Positions 24,926 to 32,630 of a DNA stretch of 64,000 nt are shown here, piece by piece. A program made the translations under genes and the position numbers. The stretch covers positions 1 through 64,000 of the forward strand of contig NZ_JANLCK010000006.1 in assembly GCF_024979315.1 (NCBI RefSeq), written 5' to 3'. Positions within the stretch are counted from its first letter, which is position 1. Each line of letters begins with the position of its first letter. The DNA comes from Herbiconiux oxytropis (GTDB lineage: Bacteria > Actinomycetota > Actinomycetes > Actinomycetales > Microbacteriaceae). The notes beneath the pieces were generated by a model that was given only the letters and a program-made list of their open reading frames with translations, was not told the DNA's origin and ran no database searches.

Positions 24926-25779
24926 GATGCCTCCAGGAAGGGGAACGGGCGAAGGATGCCGGCCGTCACCACGATGGCGGTGACGAGCCAGAAGACGATC
25001 ACGAAGACGCCGTCGCGCACCCGGAACGGCACGAGGTGCCGCTCGGTGCGGGTGCGATGGGCGCCGAAGGCGCGGGAGTCCATGGCGAGGGCCACCCGCT
25101 CGGCATGGCGGATGCCACCGGCCAGGAGCGGCACCACGTAACCGATCCAGCGGCGCACGGCGGCCACGGGCCCGCGCCCGGCGGCCATGCCGCGCACCCG
25201 GTGGGCCTGGCGGATGACCTCGAGCTCGTGCCCGAATCGTGGCACGAAGCGATAGGCGGCGAGGGCCGTGTAGCCCACCCGGTAGGGCACCCGCAGCTGC
25301 TGCACGAGCGCGCGCACGAGATCGGGGCCGGAGGAGGTGAGGCCCGCGACGAGAGACAGCACGAGGATGGCGACGAGCCGCAGCGAGGTCGCGGTGCCGA
25401 CGGCGAGTGAGCCGAGGTGGAAGCGGTAGTCGCCGAGCCGGAAGAGCACTGGGGTGGTGTCGACGCGGCTCGCGTCGGCCCAGAGGCCGAAGCTCACCGC
25501 GAGCACGGCGGCCGCGACCGGCAGCACCACGAACAGGCCGAGCAGCGCACGACCGGTGAGGTGCGCCCCCACGAGCAGCAGCACGAGCGCGATCAGGATG
25601 AAGGCGAGCGGCACCGCGATGTCCCGCGACACGATGAGCGCCACGATGGCCGGAAGCGGCGCCGCGATCTTCGCGAGCGGGTTGAGCCGGTGCAGGAACC
25701 GCACCGGGCCGTGGTCGGGTGCGTCGGCGTAGGGATCGACGGGCCCGCGCCGCGCGCGTGTCGCCGCGGCCGCGCTCAC
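24922..25779 (-). CDS. ECF transporter transmembrane component (EcfT/YkoC type)
   Basis: 285 residues. Five or so helices, and the two Ala-Arg-Gly coupling motifs of EcfT appear as VRGMAAGRG and MDSRAFGAH, which dock onto the ATPase. FLHRLNPLAKIAAPLPA near the N-terminus is also typical. It transmits ATPase movement to a substrate-binding S component. Overlaps the ATPase stop by 4 nt and the SIP start by 4 nt, so the three proteins are probably made in coordinated amounts. Confidence 0.87.
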   Translation of the reverse strand: MSAAAATRARRGPVDPYADAPDHGPVRFLHRLNPLAKIAAPLPAIVALIVSRDIAVPLAFILIALVLLLVGAHLTGRALLGLFVVLPVAAAVLAVSFGLWADASRVDTTPVLFRLGDYRFHLGSLAVGTATSLRLVAILVLSLVAGLTSSGPDLVRALVQQLRVPYRVGYTALAAYRFVPRFGHELEVIRQAHRVRGMAAGRGPVAAVRRWIGYVVPLLAGGIRHAERVALAMDSRAFGAHRTRTERHLVPFRVRDGVFVIVFWLVTAIVVTAGILRPFPFLEAS

Positions 25780-27530
25780 GGGGCCTCCTCCGCGGGGGAC
25801 CGGGACGCGGACGGGGCGTCGAGGTCGGCGAGGCGGGTGAGGGCGTGCCAGGCGGGATCGCCGGCCGCGCGGAACGCACGCACGAGGGGCGGGGGCGCGA
25901 GGCCGGCCGCCTCGAGGGCGCCCGAGGCGAGCACCGCGGCCGTGCGGTCGTAGGCGGCCACGCGGCCGGCGTCGAGCACGAGCACGTGCGAGGCGTGGTC
26001 GGCCACGAGCTGCAGGTCGTGGGTCACCACCAGCACCGTCGTGCCGCCCGCGTTCAGCCCGTTCAGGATGTCGAGGAGCTCGGCTGCGCGCTCGCGATCC
26101 TGACCGAAGGTGGGCTCGTCGAGCGCGAGCACCGGCGCGCCCGCGATGAGCGCCGTGCCCACCGACAGCCGCCGCTTCTGCCCGCCCGAGAGCAGGAACG
26201 GATGCACGTCGCGCTGCGCCGTGAGCCCGAACCGCTCGAGCATCCGCCCCACCTGCCGCTCGATCTCGGCCGGCCCCGTCTTCTGCAGCTCGAGCCCGTG
26301 CGCGAGCTCGTCGGCCACGGTGCCGCGGATGAACTGGTGCTCGGGATTCTGGAACACGAACCCCACGGTGCGCGCGAGCCGCCGCACGTCCACTCGCGCC
26401 GGATCGATGCCCAGCACCTCGACCGTGCCGCGCGGAGGCGCCGCGACGCCCGCGATCGACTGCAGCAGCGTGGTCTTCCCGGCCCCGTTCGTGCCCACGA
26501 TCGCCACGAACGCACCCCGTTCGATCTCGAGATCGACGCCGTGCAGGATCTCACTCCGGCCCTTCACCACGCGGAGCCCCCGCACCGAGACGGCGTTCCC
26601 GGCGGGTGCGAGCTCGACCGCGCCGTCGATCTCCGTGCTGCCCGCCGCGGCGCCGACCGGCACGGCCGATGCCGGCGGCACCAGCGTGTCGAGCAGGGCA
26701 GTGAGCTCGGTGGGCGTGAGGGGGAGCTCCGGCACCGGGTGGCCCGCGGCCCGCAGTCGCCGCCCCGCGAGCATCGCCGACGGCAGCCACACCCCCATGC
26801 CGACCAGCGCCTCCATGTTGTCGCGCAGCACGGAGCGCGTGGGGCCGTCGAAGGCGGGGCGACCGTCCCGATCGATCACGACCACGCGGTCGACGAGTCC
26901 GATGGCCGCATCGAGATTGTGCTCCACGAGCACGAGGGCGTGTTCGCCCGTCTGCACCAGCCGCTCGAGCACGGCGTAGACCTCGTCGATTCCGACGGGG
27001 TCGAGGTTGGCGGTCGGCTCGTCGAGCACCATCACCGCGGAGTCGAGCGCGAGTGCGCACGCGATGGCGAGACGCTGCCGCCCTCCGCCGGAGAGCCGAT
27101 CGGGATTCTCGTGTCGCCGCTCCCAGAGGCCCACCTGCCTGAGCGCCGCCTCGGCACGCGCGAGCACCGCCTCCACGGGCACGAGCAGGTTCTCGGGCCC
27201 GAAGCAGACCTCGTCGAGCAGGGTGCCCGTGACGATCTGCGCGTCGGGATCCTGGAACACCATCGACACCCGCCTGCTCAGTTCAGCCACCGTGGTCGAC
27301 GCGGTCTCGACGCCGTCGACCACGATGCTGCCCTCGAGGGTCGCGGGCACGGCGTGCGGCACGAGGCCGTTGAGTGCGAGCACGAGCGTCGACTTGCCGC
27401 TCCCGGACGGCCCGAGAACGAGGACCACCTCGCCCGGCCGCACCTCGAGCCCGACCCCGTCGGGGGTGGTGCGCTCGCTGCCGTCGTGCCGGATGCGCAC
27501 ACCGCGGGCACGGAGCACGGGCGCGGTCAT
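25776..27530 (-). CDS. ECF transporter ATPase, EcfA1-EcfA2 fusion (YkoD type)
   Basis: 584 residues with two complete ABC nucleotide-binding domains. Domain 1 (about 1-240): LGPSGSGKST, Q-loop FQDPDAQI, signature LSGGGRQRLA, Walker B VMVLDEPTANLDP. Domain 2 (about 315-545): VGTNGAGKTT, FQNPEHQF, LSGGQKRRLS, VLALDEPTFGQD, VVTHD. The tandem fusion is the YkoD arrangement. ATG 27530 is 6 nt after a TAAGCT -10 box (27537-27542, minus strand), and an iron-box-like palindrome overlaps this promoter. No S component follows; the best candidate is the YkoE-like gene at 28998-29543. Confidence 0.9.
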   Translation of the reverse strand: MTAPVLRARGVRIRHDGSERTTPDGVGLEVRPGEVVLVLGPSGSGKSTLVLALNGLVPHAVPATLEGSIVVDGVETASTTVAELSRRVSMVFQDPDAQIVTGTLLDEVCFGPENLLVPVEAVLARAEAALRQVGLWERRHENPDRLSGGGRQRLAIACALALDSAVMVLDEPTANLDPVGIDEVYAVLERLVQTGEHALVLVEHNLDAAIGLVDRVVVIDRDGRPAFDGPTRSVLRDNMEALVGMGVWLPSAMLAGRRLRAAGHPVPELPLTPTELTALLDTLVPPASAVPVGAAAGSTEIDGAVELAPAGNAVSVRGLRVVKGRSEILHGVDLEIERGAFVAIVGTNGAGKTTLLQSIAGVAAPPRGTVEVLGIDPARVDVRRLARTVGFVFQNPEHQFIRGTVADELAHGLELQKTGPAEIERQVGRMLERFGLTAQRDVHPFLLSGGQKRRLSVGTALIAGAPVLALDEPTFGQDRERAAELLDILNGLNAGGTTVLVVTHDLQLVADHASHVLVLDAGRVAAYDRTAAVLASGALEAAGLAPPPLVRAFRAAGDPAWHALTRLADLDAPSASRSPAEEAP

Positions 27531-27539
27531 GCCCCTAGC

Positions 27540-27556
27540 TTAGGTGACCCTTACTT
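27540..27556 (-). promoter_or_regulatory. DtxR/IdeR-like iron box over the ECF-SIP promoter
   Basis: The plus-strand bases TTAGGTGACCCTTACTT agree at 13 of 19 positions (allowing the two bases after it) with the DtxR/IdeR consensus TTAGGTTAGCCTAACCTAA. The site overlaps the minus-strand -10 box TAAGCT (27537-27542) of the ATPase gene, an arrangement expected of iron-dependent repression. The presence of a siderophore-interacting protein in the operon supports the reading. Confidence 0.65.
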
Positions 27557-27709
27557 GCCGCGGTGGTGCGGCAAGACGATGCATCCGGATGGACTTCTCG
27601 TCTGCTCTGGGGTTTTCCAGCGTCATTTGTTAAGCTGGCTGCACCCCTGGTCGTGAATCGCCGCCTTCTGCGTGCGCCACCCCCCGCTCCACCCGAAAGT
27701 TCTTGACGT

Positions 27710-28990
27710 TTGACCACTCCGGATCCCCGCGCTGACGGCCTGCCGTCCAGCGACGCGAAAGACGCTCCGGACGCACCCCTCACCCGACGCCAGCTGCGGG
27801 AACTGCGTCAGGCCGAGATCGCCGCCGCCGAGGCCGCCGCCTCGCAGGCCGCAGGCATCCCGGCTCCTCTCACCCGTCGGCAGCTGCGCGAGCGGGAGCT
27901 CGCCCTCCGTGCCGAGGAGATCGCCGACCTCGAGATCGCGCCCGCCGGCACCGCGCCCCTCGATCCCCACGTCGACCTCCCGCTCGTGCACCTCGAGACG
28001 GGCCAGGCCCTCGACGTTCAGGCACCTGTCGTTGCAGAGACCGTGGCGACCCGGCGCGATGCCCGGATCGCCGCGCAGTCGGCCGCTCCCGCCGCGCGTC
28101 GAGAGCTCGCTCGGCCGCCGGCATCCGGCCCGCGCAGTTCGAAGAGGCCCGGCACCACGAAGTCCGGCACCACGAACCCCGGCACCACGAAGCCCGGAGC
28201 CACCCGCCGCGCCCGCGCCAAGGCCGGTCTCAGCGCTGTGGCCATGGCCTTCGTGGTGGGCATCACCGCCGTCATCGCACTCCCCACGACCGTCTCGGCC
28301 GACCCCGACGACGCCAACGTGGTGAACCTCAGCCTCTCCACCGCGGCACCGGCCACCCAGCAGCTCGTCACCGCCGCCGACTCCTCGACCGAGTTCGTCG
28401 ACCGCGACGGCTACAGCGTCTCGGATGCCGGCGAGCTGCAGGCCGCCGGCTACTCCACCGCGCAGCTGCTCGTGGGCCGCTCGCTCGCCCAGGAGCTTGT
28501 CGACGCCATGGACTCGGGCAAGCTCATCGGTTCGGTCCCGGATCACATGAAGGAGATCCGCTGGATCGCCCAGGGCGTCACGGTGCCCGACTGCGGAGTC
28601 GACTACCGCGTGCTCGAGATCATCGCGATCGCCGTGCGCAACTTCGACCAGGTGGGCGTGAGCGACATCAACCGCAAGTGCACCGGCCAGATCGAGGGCG
28701 CGGGCACGAGCTCGTCGCACTACATCGACGGCGGCGGCCACGCGGTCGACTTCTACCTGCTCGACAACAAGAGCCTCAACGGCGCAGACCCCGGCACGCT
28801 CAAGATGATCCAGCTGCTCGACCCCGTGATGCCCGTCGGCTCACGGGTGGGCCAGGCCGGCTGCCGGGCCTCCGCCGGCGTCTCGGTGAGTCTCACCAAC
28901 TGGACCGAGTTCGACGACACCTGCAGCCACATGCACGTCGACGTGCCGGTCACCGACGCCCCGCTGCTCATGCCGAGCGCGGGCGAGTAA
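27710..28990 (+). CDS. Membrane-anchored protein with M15-like (VanY-type) zinc peptidase domain
   Basis: 426 residues. A cytoplasmic N-terminal part contains two LTRRQLRE motifs followed by Ala/Glu helices; a stretch with three related GTTK/N-PG repeats leads to one membrane helix (about 175-198, AVAMAFVVGITAVIALPTTVSA). Outside the membrane, TSSSHYIDGGGHAVDF and CSHMHVDV place His, Asp and His as in M15-type LD/DD-carboxypeptidases, so a peptidoglycan-trimming role is possible. TTG start at 27710; a TAAGCT -10 box lies at 27631-27636. It is antiparallel to its ECF neighbours and shows the same layout as the M23 protein at 48759 (xRRxLR motifs, then a helix, then RDGYxVxDxxxLQAA). Confidence 0.7.
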   Translation: MTTPDPRADGLPSSDAKDAPDAPLTRRQLRELRQAEIAAAEAAASQAAGIPAPLTRRQLRERELALRAEEIADLEIAPAGTAPLDPHVDLPLVHLETGQALDVQAPVVAETVATRRDARIAAQSAAPAARRELARPPASGPRSSKRPGTTKSGTTNPGTTKPGATRRARAKAGLSAVAMAFVVGITAVIALPTTVSADPDDANVVNLSLSTAAPATQQLVTAADSSTEFVDRDGYSVSDAGELQAAGYSTAQLLVGRSLAQELVDAMDSGKLIGSVPDHMKEIRWIAQGVTVPDCGVDYRVLEIIAIAVRNFDQVGVSDINRKCTGQIEGAGTSSSHYIDGGGHAVDFYLLDNKSLNGADPGTLKMIQLLDPVMPVGSRVGQAGCRASAGVSVSLTNWTEFDDTCSHMHVDVPVTDAPLLMPSAGE

Positions 28991-28997
28991 CAGACTC

Positions 28998-29543
28998 TCA
29001 GCGCCTGCGGTCGAGGCCGCGGGTGACGCCGGTGGCCTCGAGAGCCCGCCCCAGCACGAGCGCCAGCAGCGTGAAGGCCACCGGCGACAGCACCGAGCCG
29101 GCGATCAGGATGCCCGCCCCCACCGCGTCAAGGGCGTGCGCCCCGACGAGGCGGTACATCCCGATCGCGAGCACGACGCCGGAGAGCACCGATCCGGCCA
29201 CGAACAGCCACGCGGGCCACCGGCGGTAGCGGAAGAGGAGGAACGGCAGCTCCTGCACGAGTCCGATGCCCACCGCGATGAGCGCCGCCCCGAAGCCGAG
29301 CGGCTGGAAGGCGGCCGAGACGAGCCCCGAGATCGCGGCCACGAGGAGCGCGACGCCCCCGCGCCGGAACAGCCGCTGCGCGATGGCGCCCGGCATGAAG
29401 TACACGCCGAGCGTGAGGCCGTAGAGCACGGGCAGCACCGCGTTGACGGTGCCGCCGAGGTAGGAGTTGACGATGAAGAGGAGGCCACCGGCCACCCCGA
29501 TGGCCGCGCAGCTCAGCAGCAGGCGTGTGCTCGTGTTCTTCAT
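28998..29543 (-). CDS. ECF transporter S component, YkoE family
   Basis: 181 residues, about six helices. The stretches GGLLFIVNSYLGGTVNAVLP, LYGLTLGVYFMPGAIAQRL and ELPFLLFRYRRWPAW are the conserved core of YkoE-type substrate-binding components. In Bacillus YkoE works with YkoD and YkoC in HMP/thiamin uptake. Here no TPP riboswitch is visible; instead a palindrome overlaps the TAAGCT -10 box exactly as at the ATPase promoter. It ends 8 nt from the convergent peptidase-like gene, which separates it from the fused ATPase and EcfT. ATG 29543 has GGAGGG upstream. Confidence 0.8.
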   Translation of the reverse strand: MKNTSTRLLLSCAAIGVAGGLLFIVNSYLGGTVNAVLPVLYGLTLGVYFMPGAIAQRLFRRGGVALLVAAISGLVSAAFQPLGFGAALIAVGIGLVQELPFLLFRYRRWPAWLFVAGSVLSGVVLAIGMYRLVGAHALDAVGAGILIAGSVLSPVAFTLLALVLGRALEATGVTRGLDRRR

Positions 29544-29561
29544 CAGCCCTCCGCCACAAGC

Positions 29562-29576
29562 TTAGGCGCGCCTCAG
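29562..29576 (-). promoter_or_regulatory. Iron-box-like palindrome at the S-component promoter
   Basis: TTAGGCGCGCCTCAG (plus strand) is part of a near-perfect 16-bp palindrome and overlaps the minus-strand -10 box TAAGCT at 29559-29564. The first site (27537-27554) and this one (29559-29576) share AGCTTAGG, a G, CCT and an A in the same spacing, 13 of 18 bases. Agreement with the DtxR consensus alone is weaker (11 of 19), so the assignment rests on the matched placement. Confidence 0.5.
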
Positions 29577-29869
29577 AACAGGATGAGCAGCGCGAGCACC
29601 CCGCCGATCACGGCAGTGGCGATGATGAGCGCTGTGATGCGCACGAGAGGCGTCCAGGCTCCCCGGCGCCCGCGTCCCGTGAAGAGCATCACCCCGCCGC
29701 CCACGGCGACCGCGCCGGCCACGAGTGTGCCGATCAGGAAGCCGCTGCGCAGGCACGCGAACGCCACGACGAGCGCCACCATCGAGGTCGAGAGCGCCGT
29801 GCGCTGCCACGCCAGCGCGGTGCGCTCGGGCTGCAGTCCGGGATCTCGGGCAACGGGATCGCGGCTCAC
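29573..29869 (-). CDS. DUF202 membrane protein 2
   Basis: 98 residues. LQPERTALAWQRTALSTSM is the DUF202 signature (ERT.LAW.RT), followed by three membrane helices. Found as a tandem pair with the 138-residue DUF202 protein in many actinobacteria; function unknown. GTG 29869 overlaps the stop of the upstream DUF202 gene by 4 nt (GTGA). Confidence 0.8.
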   Translation of the reverse strand: MSRDPVARDPGLQPERTALAWQRTALSTSMVALVVAFACLRSGFLIGTLVAGAVAVGGGVMLFTGRGRRGAWTPLVRITALIIATAVIGGVLALLILF

Positions 29870-30282
29870 AGGTCGCCCGCGAGCTCGAACACGGCGTAGG
29901 CGGCGAGCACGAGCGCGAGCACCACGACCCCGCCCACGAGCCAGGGCAGCGCGGCGGGGGCGGGCAGCGAGCGCCCCTCGCGGAGCGCGCGTTCGGCACG
30001 CCGCCAGGAGAACAGAGCGGATGCGGCGAGCAGTCCGCCGGCGAGACACGCCACGAGGGCCACAGCATCGATCACCCAGGGCAGGTCGGCGAGGGCGGCG
30101 AGCGTCGTGAGCGCGACTCCTCCCGCCACGAGGGCGAGCCCCGTGCGCACCCACGCGAGGGCCGTGCGCTCGTTGGCGAGACTGAACCGCACATCCGGAT
30201 CGCTGCCCACGCCGTACACGGAACGCGGGCGGCGGGCGTCGGGCTCCGCATCGCCGGTCGGGGATTCCGGCCGCTCGCTCAT
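29866..30282 (-). CDS. DUF202 (YidH-like) membrane protein 1
   Basis: 138 residues. A charged N-terminal tail precedes RFSLANERTALAWVRTGLALV, the DUF202/YidH signature, then three hydrophobic helices. Function unknown. ATG 30282 lies 6 nt after a TAGGCT -10 box (minus strand, 30289-30294), so the transcript is probably leaderless. Confidence 0.82.
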   Translation of the reverse strand: MSERPESPTGDAEPDARRPRSVYGVGSDPDVRFSLANERTALAWVRTGLALVAGGVALTTLAALADLPWVIDAVALVACLAGGLLAASALFSWRRAERALREGRSLPAPAALPWLVGGVVVLALVLAAYAVFELAGDL

Positions 30283-30319
30283 GGGGCCAGCCTAATGCGG
30301 CCCTCGAGGGGTGCCGGGT

Positions 30320-30325
30320 TAGAGT
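30320..30325 (+). promoter_or_regulatory. -10 box TAGAGT of the mini LASTG gene
   Basis: TAGAGT lies 45 nt before the GTG at 30371; between them GGAG at 30361-30364 is a good ribosome site. The pair supports expression of the small gene. Confidence 0.5.
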
Positions 30326-30370
30326 GGGCGGGAACTCCGTTCGCCCCGCACCACTCCAGAGGAGCTCCAC

Positions 30371-30511
30371 GTGACTTTCGCATCAGAACTCGCCTCCACC
30401 GGCGCCAATGGCCAGATCGCCCTCATCATCGGCGGCATCGCCGTGGCCGTGCTGCTCGTGGGCGGCATCGTGCTCTTCGTGGCCCGCCGCCGCCGCTCGA
30501 ACAACGGCTGA
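30371..30511 (+). CDS. 46-residue LASTG mini-protein (stand-alone sorting signal)
   Basis: The GTG at 30371 opens a 47-codon frame ending in TGA 30509-30511. Residues 1-11 include ELASTG, then a hydrophobic helix (about 15-38) and ARRRRSNNG. This is exactly the architecture of a LAxTG cell-wall sorting signal but with no mature protein and no signal peptide. GGAG 6 nt upstream and a TAGAGT -10 box support it as a gene. The Arg-rich end predicts an N-out topology, so the LASTG could be presented to a sortase. Function unknown; it may be a small membrane protein in its own right. Confidence 0.72.
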   Translation: MTFASELASTGANGQIALIIGGIAVAVLLVGGIVLFVARRRRSNNG

Positions 30512-30532
30512 CGCAGCTCGCCAGACGGCGGA

Positions 30533-31816
30533 TCAGCCGAAGGCCTCCACGATGGGCCGGAACTTCATCTTGGTCTCGAGGTACTCCCTCTCGGCATCCG
30601 AGTCGGCCACGATGCCGCAGCCGGCGTAGGCCGTGATGTCGCCCGCGGCATCGACCTGCGCCGAGCGCAGCGCCACCGCCCACTCCCCGTCGCCGTCGGC
30701 ACCCACCCAGCCCACGGGCCCGGCGTAGCGCCCGCGGTCGAAGGGCTCGAGCTCGGCGATCAGCGCGAGCGCCGAGTCGCGCGGTGTGCCCGCGACCGCC
30801 GCCGTGGGGTGCAGCGCGGCGATGAGGTCGAGCGAGGTCGAGCCGTCGCTCAGCGTGCCCTCCACATCGCTCGCGAGGTGCCACAGGTTCGGCAGCTTGA
30901 GGGTGAAGGGGATCTCGCTCGTGGTGAGGCTGCGGCTGTGCGGAGCGAGCGCGGTCAGCACGCTCGTCACCGCGAAGCCGTGCTCGTCGAGGTCCTTGGC
31001 CGAGGTGGCGAGGGCCACGGCCTTGTCGTGATCGGCCTCCGCATCCGTGCCCCGAGAGGTGGTGCCGGCGAGCACGCGCGCGCTCACGGTGCCGTGCGAG
31101 ACCCGCACGAGAGTCTCGGGGCTCGAGCCGAGGAAGCCGTCGACCGCGTAGGTCCAGCAGTCGGGGTAGCCCAATGCGAGGTCGGTGAGCGGCCGGCGGA
31201 GGTCGGAGCCCGCCGGGAGGTGCCCCACGAGATCGCGCGCGAGCACGACCTTGTCGAGCTCCTGGGCCGCGATGCGGTGCACGGCGTCGTCGACCGAGCG
31301 GCGGAAGGCGTCGGCGCTCATGGCGCCGGGCAGAAGAGACAGGCGGTACTCGGAGCCGAGCGGCCGGGGAGTGGGCAGGACGGTGCGCCCAGCCGCACCC
31401 GCACCGGATCCGGAATCGTCGCCGGCTTCGGAACCCTCGACCGTGAAGGTCGTCACCCAGTAGCGGCCGTCGCGCTTGCCGAGCAGCAGCCGCGGCACGA
31501 TCAGCACGCTCGAGGCGGCGGAGTGGTCGGCGAAGGCGAAGCTGCCGAACGCCACGAGCCCGGTCCCGGGGATCTTGAGGGGGTCGGTGACGACGGCCTT
31601 CTCGGCCACGTCCTTCCAGGCCGCGCACGCGTCGAGCATGCGGTCGGGGCCGCTGAACTCGAGCCGCAGCGCCTCGCCCACTCCGGCGATGCCCTGGCCC
31701 TTGCGCATCCAGATCAGGGGCCGTGCCGGATCGATCAGGGGAAGGAGGAGCTTCAGCTCGTCGACCGGCTTGGTCTCGACCCGCAGGACGGGAACGGGAC
31801 GTGCAGTTGCGCTCAC
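30533..31816 (-). CDS. menF: Isochorismate synthase
   Basis: 427 residues of the chorismate-utilising (ADCS-like) fold. Conserved C-terminal catalytic part: ELDKVVLARDL, FLGSSPETLVRVS, LAGTTSRG, LHPTAAVAGTP, PFDRGRYAGPVGWVGADGDGEW and YAGCGIVADSDAEREYLET. It converts chorismate to isochorismate, the first step to menaquinone; menG and a polyprenyl synthase are adjacent, which favours MenF over siderophore-type EntC. GTG 31816 lies 6 nt after a TAAGCT -10 box (minus strand, 31823-31828). Divergent from menG. Confidence 0.9.
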   Translation of the reverse strand: MSATARPVPVLRVETKPVDELKLLLPLIDPARPLIWMRKGQGIAGVGEALRLEFSGPDRMLDACAAWKDVAEKAVVTDPLKIPGTGLVAFGSFAFADHSAASSVLIVPRLLLGKRDGRYWVTTFTVEGSEAGDDSGSGAGAAGRTVLPTPRPLGSEYRLSLLPGAMSADAFRRSVDDAVHRIAAQELDKVVLARDLVGHLPAGSDLRRPLTDLALGYPDCWTYAVDGFLGSSPETLVRVSHGTVSARVLAGTTSRGTDAEADHDKAVALATSAKDLDEHGFAVTSVLTALAPHSRSLTTSEIPFTLKLPNLWHLASDVEGTLSDGSTSLDLIAALHPTAAVAGTPRDSALALIAELEPFDRGRYAGPVGWVGADGDGEWAVALRSAQVDAAGDITAYAGCGIVADSDAEREYLETKMKFRPIVEAFG

Positions 31817-31906
31817 GGTTTCAGCTTACGCCCGCACTTCCCGCTCCTAGGCGGCCCGGGAACGGCTCCGGCTCCACTGCCAGCCAACTGAACGTAAACT
31901 GTGACG

Positions 31907-32620
31907 GTGACCAAGGCAGACCTCACCAAGCGACCCGAGCAGGTCTCCGCCATGTTCGATCAGGTCGCGGCCAACTACGACCGCACCAACGACGTGCTGT
32001 CGGTGGGGAACGCCGTGCTCTGGCGGGTCGCCACCACGCGCGCCGTCGGCCCTCGACCCGGCGAGAAGGTGCTCGACCTGGCCGCCGGCACCGGCACCTC
32101 GAGCGCTTCGCTGGCGCGAAGCGGGGCCCACGTGGTGGCCGCCGACTTCTCGCCCGGCATGATCGACGTCGGCCGTCGCCGCCAGGCCGCGGTGCCGAAC
32201 ATCGAGTTCGTCGTGGCCGACGGCATGGACCTGCCGTTCGCCGACGCCGAATTCGACGCCGTCACGATCTCGTTCGGCCTCCGCAACATCGCCGACCCCA
32301 AGGTCGCGCTCGCCGAGCTGTTCCGGGTCACCAAGCCCGGTGGCCGCATCGTCATCTGCGAGTTCTCGCAGCCCGTGAAGCCGCTCCGCCAGGCCTACTT
32401 CTGGTATCTGCGCCGCGTCATGCCGGCGCTCGCGAAGGCCGTCTCCTCCAACGACGCGGCCTACGACTACCTGTTCGAGTCGATCGCCTCGTGGCCCGAC
32501 CAGAAGACCCTCGCGGGCTGGCTCCGAGAGACGGGCTTCCGCTCGGTGCGCCACCGCGACCTGAGCGCAGGCATCGTGGCGCTGCACAAGGGCGTCAAGC
32601 CCGAATCCCCGGAAAAGTAG
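31907..32620 (+). CDS. menG: Demethylmenaquinone methyltransferase
   Basis: 237 residues. SAM-dependent methyltransferase of the UbiE/MenG family: PEQVSAMFDQVAANYDRTND near the N-terminus, SAM motif LDLAAGTGTSS, FGLRNIADPKVALAELFRVTKPGG and YDYLFESIASWPDQ, all diagnostic. It performs the last step of menaquinone synthesis at the membrane. A TAAACT -10 box at 31895-31900 puts the transcription start on the GTG at 31907, so a leaderless message is likely; an in-frame GTG at 31901 is the alternative. Confidence 0.92.
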   Translation: MTKADLTKRPEQVSAMFDQVAANYDRTNDVLSVGNAVLWRVATTRAVGPRPGEKVLDLAAGTGTSSASLARSGAHVVAADFSPGMIDVGRRRQAAVPNIEFVVADGMDLPFADAEFDAVTISFGLRNIADPKVALAELFRVTKPGGRIVICEFSQPVKPLRQAYFWYLRRVMPALAKAVSSNDAAYDYLFESIASWPDQKTLAGWLRETGFRSVRHRDLSAGIVALHKGVKPESPEK

Positions 32621-32630
32621 GCTAGAGACC

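Noticed and set aside
28998-29580. TPP riboswitch before the YkoE-like gene
   Set aside because: Only 30 nt separate the start codon and the next gene, and no conserved THI-element motif is seen.
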